Below, one piece after another: positions 18,772 to 26,105 of a DNA stretch of 26,105 nt; positions within the stretch are counted from its first letter, which is position 1; the number at the start of each line of letters is the position of its first letter. The position numbers were made by a program, and so were the translations under genes. Origin of the DNA: Stramenopiles sp. TOSAG23-2 (Eukaryota; Sar); contig LT649442.1 in NCBI GenBank assembly GCA_900128395.1, forward strand, positions 1 to 26,105. The letters are read 5' to 3'. The notes under the pieces were generated by a model. It saw only the letters and a list, made by a program, of their open reading frames with translations. It did no database searches and had not been told where the DNA came from.

Positions 18772-19460
18772 TCTTTAATCATGAAATTAAATAATATTGT
18801 ATAATTTTAAAATGCTAATATTAATTATTTTCTATTGTACAAACATAAAATACAATATCTATATTATATATACAAATATGGATAGCAAAAACTAAAAATA
18901 TATATATTCTTAATTTTTAAACCAATAATATGCATGAAGTTTTCAAAACACGAAACACAAGAGACATAAAAATAAAAAATACATTACTCTAACTCACCCA
19001 TTCTGTTATTAATAAAAGTCTATTGAATATTGAATATATTTATCCCTGCTGTATTAGTATGTGGTATGTTGGTGAACCGAAAATATTAGGATAGGAATAG
19101 CATTATATTAGAGTTGGAGAGTAGTTCAAGCGGAACGTAATTTTATCAAAAAATGCCGATTATGGATATTATTAACATACAAATATCCGATTTTATTTTG
19201 TAAAATGGTAAAAAAATTCTCATTCGTTATTTATATTGCTTTTTAAAAAATGAAATCACAAAATCCTTTTTTAAAATTCATTTTTTGATAAAATTAATTA
19301 CGTTTTTTCGGTCCCACCATAATAAGGCAGATTATATATCTCCATCACATTCAATATAGCCCAATTTAAATATACTGTAAGGAAAATACCTTGACAGATA
19401 TTCAGTGTAAACCGTAGGAAATTATAGTAGCACCAGGCAACAAATAATACCGATAACAAC
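18772..19460. promoter_or_regulatory. Divergent intergenic region upstream of the GST gene
   Basis: This 689-bp AT-rich gap contains the inverted-repeat element at 19134-19303 and presumably both promoters. The GST leader just before the ATG (AACAACATGG) has a favourable initiation context. No other coding frame is supported. Confidence 0.4.
19134..19303. repeat. 170-bp segment bounded by imperfect inverted repeats (MITE-like)
   Basis: The left end AACGTAATTTTATCAAAAAA (continuing TG, 19134-19155) is mirrored at 19279-19303 as the reverse complement, with one 4-nt TTAA/TAAT indel. The interior has no coding capacity. Size and structure are like a miniature inverted-repeat element. I see no clear target-site duplication, and no second copy in this window confirms mobility. 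Confidence 0.5.
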
Positions 19461-20369
19461 ATGGCATCTGCAGTAACATTTTACAATGATGCGTTAACAC
19501 ATAATGGGAAGTCCAAGTGACCTTGGGCGCACAGGGCATGGTTAACTTTACTTGAAAAAAAGGTTAACTTTACTACAATTCCTGTGCCTTTAAACAATAA
19601 GCCGCAGTGGTATAAAGATCTATATGCGTCTGTACATCCTGATCCGCTGGCAAGGGCAAAAGTTCCAATTATTGAGATTGGCAAGCCAAATGATGCTGAA
19701 TATCAAATCTTAGTTGAATCTGATGTGGTTGCACGATTTGTGGCTGAAAACTGGAAATCACAAGGTGAACAGTTAGTTCCTGATAATAAGTTTGCCGAAG
19801 CTAAAATGAATTTATTTATTGGACAATTTATGGAAAAGTTAGGTACAACAATATTTTCTTTTCCTGCTACCAAAAAACCAAACGCAGCGAATAAAGCTTT
19901 TTTAAAAATTTTGTACGGATTGCAAACAGTCGAAGCTTCATTAAAAATGCATGGGGAAACAGAAAGTGGACCGTATTTCTTTGGAAAACAATATTCACTT
20001 GCTGAAACGTTAACTGCTCCATTTATTTTGCGTATGAACATTTTATTCAAGCATCATCGCGGAGTTGATCTGTTGGATTGTTGCGAACAAATTGGCGCAT
20101 TGAAAACAAAACGATGGATGGAAGCCATTCAACAAAGACAAAGTTCCAAAGACTCATTGCCTGCCGAGAATAGTCTTCTTGCTATTCCACCATACCAACA
20201 GCCATTTTTTGAATATTCAGTTCCACATGATGTTCAAGCAAATGCAATTGCAAAAGTCACGAAAGACATTGTATCGGCAAAATTAGAAGAAGAAGCTGCG
20301 TTTGCAAAAACGTTAAAAGATGGGTCTAAACTTGCTGGATATAAAGATGGAACTTTAAGCAAACTTTAG
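19461..20369 (+). CDS. Glutathione S-transferase-like protein, candidate selenoprotein (Sec20)
   Basis: Reading from the ATG at 19461 through one in-frame TGA (19518-19520) to TAG gives 302 residues. The N-terminal thioredoxin fold is complete only if the TGA is read through: AVTFYND (strand 1), then K-[TGA]-PWAHRAWLTLLEKKV, then AKVPIIE (cis-Pro strand) and LVESDVVARFVAE (glutathione-binding ES motif). In omega/lambda-type GSTs the position before P-x-A is the catalytic Cys, so the TGA replaces exactly that residue. Selenocysteine is the simplest reading. An all-helical C-terminal domain follows (about 95-240), then a charged helix. Downstream starts would delete half of the fold. The UGA-C context also favours recoding. 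Likely roles are glutathione-dependent thioltransferase or dehydroascorbate reduction. Alternatives are a nonsense mutation or a sequencing error (a TGC or TGT in truth). Confidence 0.8.
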
Positions 20370-20414
20370 CTACTATGTATATTAATCAAGTCGTACGACA
20401 TGTTGTATTCATGG

Positions 20415-20447
<33 letters not shown>

Positions 20448-21183
20448 TCATGGCATACACATGTGTGTGTGTATATATATATGGATTGGAAATGTAATTT
20501 CAACAGTACTGATAGACAAATACACTATAATATGTATAATACAATGATTTTGAATGATGTTTTTGAAGTTGTAAAAAGAAATTAACATACACATATGTAA
20601 ATTTTTAATTTTAAGAATTGATGAGAAAATGAAAAATACACATATTATTGAAATTATATACGAAGTAATGGTGCTAATGAATATCATATAAACATATAAA
20701 TATGTATTATATATTATAAGTATAGACCTATGACCCCCGGTTACTCTGATCAAATTGGGCATTGGGCACCCTTCCATTATGATTATAGGTTATTTTTTTC
20801 ATGACTTTCAACATTTTTCGTATACTACTTAGCATAGCTTCCTAGTTAATTGCTCCTTTTTTGAGAAAAAATTATTTTGCACCTTTTTATGGATATTTTT
20901 ATGTTGATAAATACATGTATGTATGTAAATTGATATTTCAGGAATAGAGGAGAAGAAGCCGAAAGATTTAGATTCACATGGTCAGAGAGGACATGGTTTG
21001 TAAAAAAGTGGGGGGGCATTTCATTCATCATCAGTATTTTTTATTAGCATATCGAAAATATAGCAATACACACACACATAGACAAATGTATATGTATACA
21101 TACAGATACAGAATTTATCTACCATTAACATTCTGATCAAATATTTTAAAACAACAAAACAACAGAAAAGGAAAACGTGTTCC
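20370..21183. other. 3' UTR / intergenic region after the GST gene
   Basis: This 814-bp AT-rich region would hold the GST 3' UTR and the promoter of the next gene. It contains a TA microsatellite (20422-20447) flanked by a duplicated word TTCATGGCATACA. If the GST is a selenoprotein, a SECIS element should lie here. Two weak candidates by eye are 20677-20726 (ATGA, AA 10 nt later, GA) and 20922-20972 (TGA, AA, then GA with a short helix). Neither forms a convincing long helix. Confidence 0.4.
20408..20480. repeat. TA/TG microsatellite with duplicated flank
   Basis: A (TA)n run is bracketed by two copies of TTCATGGCATACA (starting at 20408 and 20447), each followed by an alternating TG/TA tract. 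This looks like local slippage and duplication. Confidence 0.75.
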
Positions 21184-23607
21184 ATGTCTCCCATCACTAT
21201 GTCTTCATCCTCCACTGTTATATTTCATCGTCACCAACAATCAACGTTAGTATTATTACTATTACTAAGTATATTGTTATATATAAGCCCTATCCATTGT
21301 GTTAAACCAAAAGGTGAAAGCAAAGCATTATTAAGAGTTCTAAATGATGTAGACAATGTATTGAGTAAAGAAACCAAAGTCTTAGAAGAACTTCAAGCTA
21401 ATCGTTTTAAGGAGAAGAAGTATTATGAAATCGTTGACGGTGATTGTAAATGTTCAAACTGGAACCCATTATCAAAATGTGGTGATAATAGTGAGTGTAA
21501 GCCAGATGCACAATATAAAAATCCTTGCAAACATACATGCATTTGCGAAGAAGATTTAGCCAACCCAGAATGTAGATGCGCTAAAGAGGTCCCAAAACCA
21601 GCAACGTTTGAAGAAACGTTGAAAGAAAGTGGTGACAAATGTGCAGATTGGTGTAATTGTATGGCAGATGAACTATTATACGGTTTAACTCACTCTTTGC
21701 CATATGACGCAGATGATCATGGCTTATATCACTTTAAAAAAGTTGATAGGAAAGACTCAGTTTTTAAAATAGATAAAGAAACCAAAAAATGGCAAATATC
21801 TTATAGTCATAGGTTTAAAAAAAACAGTAAAAAATTTGTTACTAGTAAGGCATTTATTAACATAGATGATGAAGAGAATAAAGGTAAACTGGACAAATTA
21901 ACAAAGAAAGACTTCGAGGCCAAATTAGCAATTGATTTATTGCAATATTTTAAAAATCAACCCGATGATAGGCCAACGCATGCAAACCCATTGGAAAGAC
22001 AACGTAATGAACGATGTAATATTTTAAAGAACCCGAAAGAATGCAAACAAGATGAAACGTGTGAATGGCACTTTTTTATGGGTGCTAAACCAACATGCCA
22101 AGCAAAAGATCCATGTTTTAAATATGATGACGATGAAGAAGCGTGTAAAGCTGATGAGTTATGTACAACTGGAACTATAAGGCATGGTCTCAAATTTTAC
22201 AGTTGTTCCATCGCAAATCCAGCTGATCAACCTCACAACTCCGCAAAAGCCAGTGAAGATGCTGAAATGTGTTATAAATCGTTAAAAATACCACAATGCA
22301 GCTGTAGGAAAACTAAATGTTCCTTAGCACTAGCAAAACGATTTGTAAAAGTTGCTGATGATATGCGCCGTATGACTACATCAAAGCAAAGTAAGGATTC
22401 GTTACTAGATAATTTTCAATTTGCATTGGATATGCTGGGAATGTTGCCGGGCATAGGCGAAGTTACCGATATTTTGAGTGGGGCTTTATACGGAGCAAGA
22501 AAAATGTGGAAAGATATGCTTTTATCATTCATATCACTTATGCCTGGTGTAGGTCAAATTATAGGGAAATTACGTTTGGCAAGAAAACTGTGTCGTAAAT
22601 GTTGGGATGGTATTATGTCATCAATCGATTTTGTTTTAAGTTCTGGTATTTTAATAGATGTATTGAAAGAATTATGGTTGATGGTAAAAAAAGGATTAAC
22701 TGGAAAAATAAAAAGCATACTCAAATCAATAATAGCATTTGGTAAACGATTTACCTCTGCAATAATTCATCCAGTCATAATAGCAAATAAAGGTACAATT
22801 GCATTTTTAAAAGCTGCAAAAAACAAAAACGTGAAAGGTGGTGAAGAAAAAGCTATAATAGATTATACAGCAGATATTATTTTAAAAATGGCTGAAAATA
22901 AAAATTGTAATGTAAACCGATTTCAAGTAGAGCTTCTAGAACTTGTACAGCAAGTTTTACCAAATTTAAATAGTGTAGCAAAAAAGTTTGATCAAGATCA
23001 TTTAATCCCTGCAGGCAGTTTTTTAGCAGCTATATATCCATGCATATTGCATTTAGAACATATAAAAAAAGAAGATTGTAAAGTAGCTCAAGAAAATATT
23101 GTCAAAGGAAGAGAAGCTCTCGTTAATCGAATACCTGGTTTAAGACAATGTTTAGTTGGTAAAGTTTCTACTTTGCATGATCATATAAGTGGTAAATTTG
23201 ATGCAAATCAAGTTAAAATTAATCCAATGGATGAAAAATGTGATGATCAGGAAGGAACAGAGGATAGCGATTGTTTGCATAATGTAAATGGAAAATGCAC
23301 AGTCACCGCTGCATGTCCTGGAGCGCAACGTGCCCCAGGTCATTGTTCAGAGGATGGTATTATTTGTTGTTTACATCCACCGAAAAAAGAACCAGATAAT
23401 AATAGTAGTTTTATTGAATTGCAAGAAACTTCCACAACAATTTACAATAACGTTGATAAAAAGAATTTAGTAAATGAAGCACACGAAGCTATGTTTGATT
23501 TGTTTGACAATACTGTTGATGATATGATTGCAATAGATAATTCAAAAAGTAGATATGAACATAGCTTAGAATTATTGGAAATAATGAGTGCAAATAGAGA
23601 AAAATAG
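21184..23607 (+). CDS. Large secreted Cys-rich protein with a pre-toxin-like helical segment
   Basis: The 807-residue protein has a signal peptide (hydrophobic core 22-36, likely cleavage near IHC/VKP at 39). Cys-rich regions lie at 88-159 and 278-380. Near 411-465 is a hydrophobic segment with DMLGMLPGIGEVTDILSGAL (416-435) and SLMPGVGQIIGKL (451-463). That spacing of two P-G-(I/V)-G motifs around an A..(Y)...G/A helix resembles the 'pre-toxin' (PT-TG type) linker of bacterial polymorphic toxins, from my memory of that family. A helical part follows (470-670), then a compact Cys module (686-729: C..8..DC, NGKC, AACPG, GHC, IICC). No catalytic toxin domain is visible, so I do not call it a toxin. 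It is probably exported, disulphide-rich and surface-acting. The ATG is preceded by GTTCC; the stop is TAG. Confidence 0.7.
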   Translation: MSPITMSSSSTVIFHRHQQSTLVLLLLLSILLYISPIHCVKPKGESKALLRVLNDVDNVLSKETKVLEELQANRFKEKKYYEIVDGDCKCSNWNPLSKCGDNSECKPDAQYKNPCKHTCICEEDLANPECRCAKEVPKPATFEETLKESGDKCADWCNCMADELLYGLTHSLPYDADDHGLYHFKKVDRKDSVFKIDKETKKWQISYSHRFKKNSKKFVTSKAFINIDDEENKGKLDKLTKKDFEAKLAIDLLQYFKNQPDDRPTHANPLERQRNERCNILKNPKECKQDETCEWHFFMGAKPTCQAKDPCFKYDDDEEACKADELCTTGTIRHGLKFYSCSIANPADQPHNSAKASEDAEMCYKSLKIPQCSCRKTKCSLALAKRFVKVADDMRRMTTSKQSKDSLLDNFQFALDMLGMLPGIGEVTDILSGALYGARKMWKDMLLSFISLMPGVGQIIGKLRLARKLCRKCWDGIMSSIDFVLSSGILIDVLKELWLMVKKGLTGKIKSILKSIIAFGKRFTSAIIHPVIIANKGTIAFLKAAKNKNVKGGEEKAIIDYTADIILKMAENKNCNVNRFQVELLELVQQVLPNLNSVAKKFDQDHLIPAGSFLAAIYPCILHLEHIKKEDCKVAQENIVKGREALVNRIPGLRQCLVGKVSTLHDHISGKFDANQVKINPMDEKCDDQEGTEDSDCLHNVNGKCTVTAACPGAQRAPGHCSEDGIICCLHPPKKEPDNNSSFIELQETSTTIYNNVDKKNLVNEAHEAMFDLFDNTVDDMIAIDNSKSRYEHSLELLEIMSANREK

Positions 23608-23771
23608 TAGAGTCGGAAGAGAAAATTGGGAAACAAGGGGTGTGTGCTGAGGTTTTTTTAATATTACAAATGTAGAACACAAGATTTTTTCTTTAATATT
23701 TACGAAGTAAAAATAAAAAATGACATTAATTTAACAAAAAATAACTGGTATAATATTTTTTCCTGCTTTTT

Positions 23772-25056
23772 TTACTCTTTAAAACCACCACCACCACCAC
23801 CACCTTTACGCATGTTGTTAAAATCTTTTCGAAATTTCATATCACCACCACCTCCACCACCATGAATTGTATTTCTAACATGTGCTTTTCCCAATGCTGT
23901 TAATACACTAGCACTTGTTTGAGCCATTTGCATTGGATTTATACCATTATTATTATTTTTACTATTTATCAACAGAGTACTACCAGTGGTACCAAAATTA
24001 GGATATGCGCGCGTTGGAGATGGTGTATTGATTGTATTATTTAAATCATTTTTTTTCGGTGTTGATTGACTAATATTTAAATAATCAAAATCATCTTCCA
24101 CATCATGATTGCCATAATATAAATTAGCAGCTTTATCATCATCATTATTATTAATATTATTACTGCCAATAACTTCTCTTAATTTCCCCTCTTCTTGGCA
24201 AAATTCTTGAAGCAATTGTACCCTTGCGTTTGACCATTGTCGACGATTATCACGTTCTGATTCAAGGGCATTTTCTAAATGTGAGATTCGCTCTAATAAT
24301 TCTTTTCGACTTTTAGCTTCTCTATCTTCCACTTCTCGTGTTCTTACTTGCAATACTTCCCCTAATACTCGCAATTCGCCTAATGTACGATGTGAACTTT
24401 CTAATTCAGCCCTTAAGACACCTGTAATAAATAGTTTACATGTGTTTTATATTATAAATATATACCATATTACAATAAATATATATATCATATTATTTAT
24501 TTATTTTTTTGTTGAATATTCATAATGTTAGAAATATATTAATGTATATATATATATATAATGGGTGGGTAGAGATATACATACGAATTTCTTGTTCTGA
24601 ATCTTCCATTACTTTTTCTGCATGTTCTCTTTTCTGTGTTTCACTTTTCAATTCATCAACCATATCAATCATTAATTTTCGTTGTTTCTCCATCTCTGTA
24701 TTTGAAAAATCAATCGTTTCCGATGCATGATTAATTTTCAATTTCAAATCTTCATTTAATGCTTTCAATGTTTCATTTTCTTTCATTAAATTATTTTTAT
24801 CCATCTCTAATTTATGAACAATATCAATATATTCATGAGATGATTTCATTACTTCTTTTAATTTATTATCACTATCTTGTTTATGATACGTTAATTTTGT
24901 TACTTGTTCTTCTTCTCGTTGTTGTTGTTGTGTCATTATCGTCAGTAAGTAACGATGCCATTTTAATCTCTTTTTTGTGTTGATAATGTTTGTATTAAAT
25001 TTTTCTTTCTTTCTTTCTGTTTCTACACGACGACGACTATCTATGTCATCTATCAT
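23772..25056 (-). CDS. Coiled-coil protein, two exons
   Basis: The spliced CDS is complement(23772..24421, 24585..25056), giving 373 residues. Exon 1 ends ..SEQEI plus one base at donor GTATGT. Exon 2 resumes after TTACAG, giving EIRVLRAELESS, so the coiled coil runs straight through the junction. Heptad-like charged helices cover about residues 1-230. A disordered Asn/Ser/Thr/Pro-rich stretch follows, then a short helical MAQTSASVLTALGKAHVRN motif, and the end has two poly-Gly blocks around a basic segment. No family is recognised. A structural or cytoskeletal role is inferred only from the coil. Start: ATG at 25056, with an in-frame stop shortly upstream. An additional 5' exon cannot be excluded, because the ATG is also preceded by AG. 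The 191-bp inverted-repeat element begins 57 bp upstream. Confidence 0.7.
24422..24584 (-). other. Spliceosomal intron in the coiled-coil gene
   Basis: This is a 163-nt phase-1 intron with donor GTATGT and acceptor TTACAG, internally AT-rich with a TA microsatellite. Joining C to GT makes CGT (Arg) and preserves the coiled coil. Confidence 0.85.
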
Positions 25057-25112
25057 CTTTCGTATCTCTTTTTATTATTTTATTAATTCAAAAATGTTGT
25101 ATAGTAGTTGAG

Positions 25113-25303
25113 CACCGATTTTCGGTACAAAGTTTTTATTATACTTAAACACTATATTTCCTATCAAACAAACAAATTAATCCAAAACTCATCACACTCG
25201 AAATTTATATTGTAAACTAAAACCTGAAAACCGACTTAATTTGTGTATTTGATAGGTAATATAGTGTTTAAGTATACTAACAAATGTGTACCGACAATCG
25301 GTG
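25113..25303. mobile_element. 191-bp foldback/MITE-like element with 68-bp terminal inverted repeats
   Basis: The left arm 25113-25180 and right arm 25236-25303 are reverse complements at 60 of 68 positions by hand alignment with no gaps. The ends read CACCGATTTTCGGTAC and GTACCGACAATCGGTG. The 55-bp spacer has no coding capacity. The size, long arms and non-coding interior are typical of a miniature inverted-repeat or foldback element. I see no certain target-site duplication. It lies directly upstream of the coiled-coil gene start on the minus strand. Confidence 0.8.
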
Positions 25304-25346
25304 ACTGGCCGGCCCTGCCGGCACCCGGCACAGAAAATAAAATGGG

Positions 25347-25494
25347 CCTAATGGGGTCCATTATCCATAAAAGTGATGCGCCTACACAGCACTGGTTATT
25401 TGTTCATTGCCAATAACCAGTCCTGTGTACCTGTTAATCCGGAAATCGGTAGGAAAATATCATATATTGAAGTACAATAATTAGTAGTCTAAAT
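25347..25494. repeat. Direct repeat, copy 1 (148 bp)
   Basis: This copy matches 25537-25684 at a constant 190-bp offset without gaps and with only a few substitutions. It contains TAATGG-GGT-CCATTA (25349-25363). It also has a long hairpin: TACACAG-C-ACTGGTTATT (25383-25400), an 11-nt loop, then AATAACCAGT-C-CTGTGTA (25412-25429), 17 of 18 positions paired. Confidence 0.9.
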
Positions 25495-25536
25495 AAGAAT
25501 CACAGAAATTGAAAGCATTTTGCTCCTATAACCCTA

Positions 25537-25684
25537 CCTAATGGGGTCCATTATCCATAAAAGTGATGCGCCTACACAGCACTGGTTATTTGTTCATTGC
25601 CAATAACCAGTCCTGTGTACCTGTTAATCCGGAAGTCGGTAGGAAAATATCATATATTGAAGTATAATAATTTGTAATCTAAAT
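25537..25684. repeat. Direct repeat, copy 2 (148 bp)
   Basis: This is the second copy of the unit at 25347-25494. Both hairpins are fully conserved, and the few differences fall in the 3' third. The right edge of the window (26096-26105, GGGTCCATTA) matches the start of the unit and may open a third copy. Confidence 0.9.
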
Positions 25685-26105
25685 CACACAATAAAATATT
25701 ACCTTAATTTACTGTAGAATTGTCGCTTTTCATTGAAATAATATCCAATTATTTATTATATCCAAATCTAAAATATCTGATCTTGGCTATACTAACACAA
25801 TCTTCCAATTCTATGTTGAATTCTTTTATTGTTTTCAAGTTCTGTTTTTTTTTCGTTCAAACATACAAAAAAAAAAGCAACAAGAAAAAAAAAAAAAAAA
25901 GATGAAAAAAACAACCAATTAAAAATGGATATATTTTACCTAAAATTTAGCAATTATTTTGTCAAATTTATTAATCTATTATATTTTGAGAGTATTATAT
26001 TACAGTTATAATTATTATAATTTATATGATATATAAAAAACACTGCCAAAATATCTTTACACTAGCACGGATATTTGTTGCACCATTGTTACGAAGGGTC
26101 CATTA
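25685..26105. other. AT-rich tail, nothing coding seen
   Basis: The segment has T-rich then A-rich homopolymer runs (around 25845-25905) and no frame with coding character. Its last ten bases resemble the start of the 148-bp repeat. Confidence 0.4.

Noticed and set aside
19518-19520. Reassigned genetic code (TGA as Trp or Cys throughout)
   Set aside because: TGA ends the pseudokinase, repeat paralogue A and the small membrane protein at sensible places, and no other TGA interrupts a conserved domain in the window. Position-specific recoding fits better.
19584-20369. GST translated only from a non-ATG start after the TGA
   Set aside because: This would remove the first strand and active-site helix of the thioredoxin fold, while the upstream 41 codons match GST structure and start with a well-placed ATG.
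20400-20585. Open frame over the TA/TG microsatellite after the GST
   Set aside because: Its length comes from the repeat (Ile-Tyr alternation). It does not look coding.
25347-25684. CRISPR array
   Set aside because: There are only two long (148-bp) repeats, eukaryotic context and no short regular repeat-spacer pattern.
1-26105. tRNA or rRNA genes
   Set aside because: I looked for B-box-like words (GGTTCGAATC type) and cloverleaf pairing and saw none. No rRNA-like conserved stretch was noticed.

Overview
This window is nuclear DNA from a unicellular, probably flagellated eukaryote. It is strongly AT-rich, with long A/T runs and microsatellites between genes. Genes are fairly dense and mostly intronless, but three carry one short spliceosomal intron each (GTAAGT, GTAAGC and GTATGT donors; AG acceptors). 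There are no operons or Shine-Dalgarno-like spacing. A kinesin-2 motor and two axonemal-looking repeat proteins suggest a cilium or flagellum. A plant/protist-type EF-hand cation exchanger, Asn-rich linkers and a candidate selenoprotein fit a protist or alga (for example a stramenopile-like flagellate), but I cannot assign a lineage from sequence alone.

Layout, left to right. Positions 316-495 hold the last exon of a + strand gene cut by the window edge. Next comes an EF-hand NCL-type Ca2+/cation exchanger (-, 938-2758), then a membrane-anchored pseudokinase (+, 3522-5018). Two full-length paralogues lie head to head (-, 5344-6810; +, 7671-8810). Each has four ~50-residue repeats resembling the CFAP97/Hemingway motif and a shared NVAPL tail. 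A small ankyrin protein (+, 9239-9697) follows, then a kinesin-2 heavy chain with a 19-nt first exon (-, 10064-12717).

The second half has an IQ/coiled-coil protein (+, 13684-15465), a spliced multi-pass membrane protein (-, 15612-16446) and an internally duplicated ankyrin protein (+, 17048-18304). After these come a 78-residue two-helix membrane protein with a decayed copy of its 3' end (-, 18535-18771) and a glutathione S-transferase (+, 19461-20369). Then there is a large secreted Cys-rich protein with a segment resembling bacterial polymorphic-toxin 'pre-toxin' regions (+, 21184-23607) and a spliced coiled-coil protein (-, 23772-25056). The right end is a repeat cluster: a 191-bp element with 68-bp inverted repeats, then two 148-bp direct repeats with strong hairpins.

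The most interesting signal is in the GST. An ATG upstream opens the complete thioredoxin-fold domain, but the frame is interrupted by one TGA exactly where omega/lambda-type GSTs have the catalytic Cys of the C-P-x-A motif. TGA is a normal stop for several neighbouring genes, so selenocysteine is the best explanation. I could not find a convincing SECIS element by eye. At least one gene (kinesin-2), and possibly three more, would act in the flagellum; the others do not form an obvious pathway.
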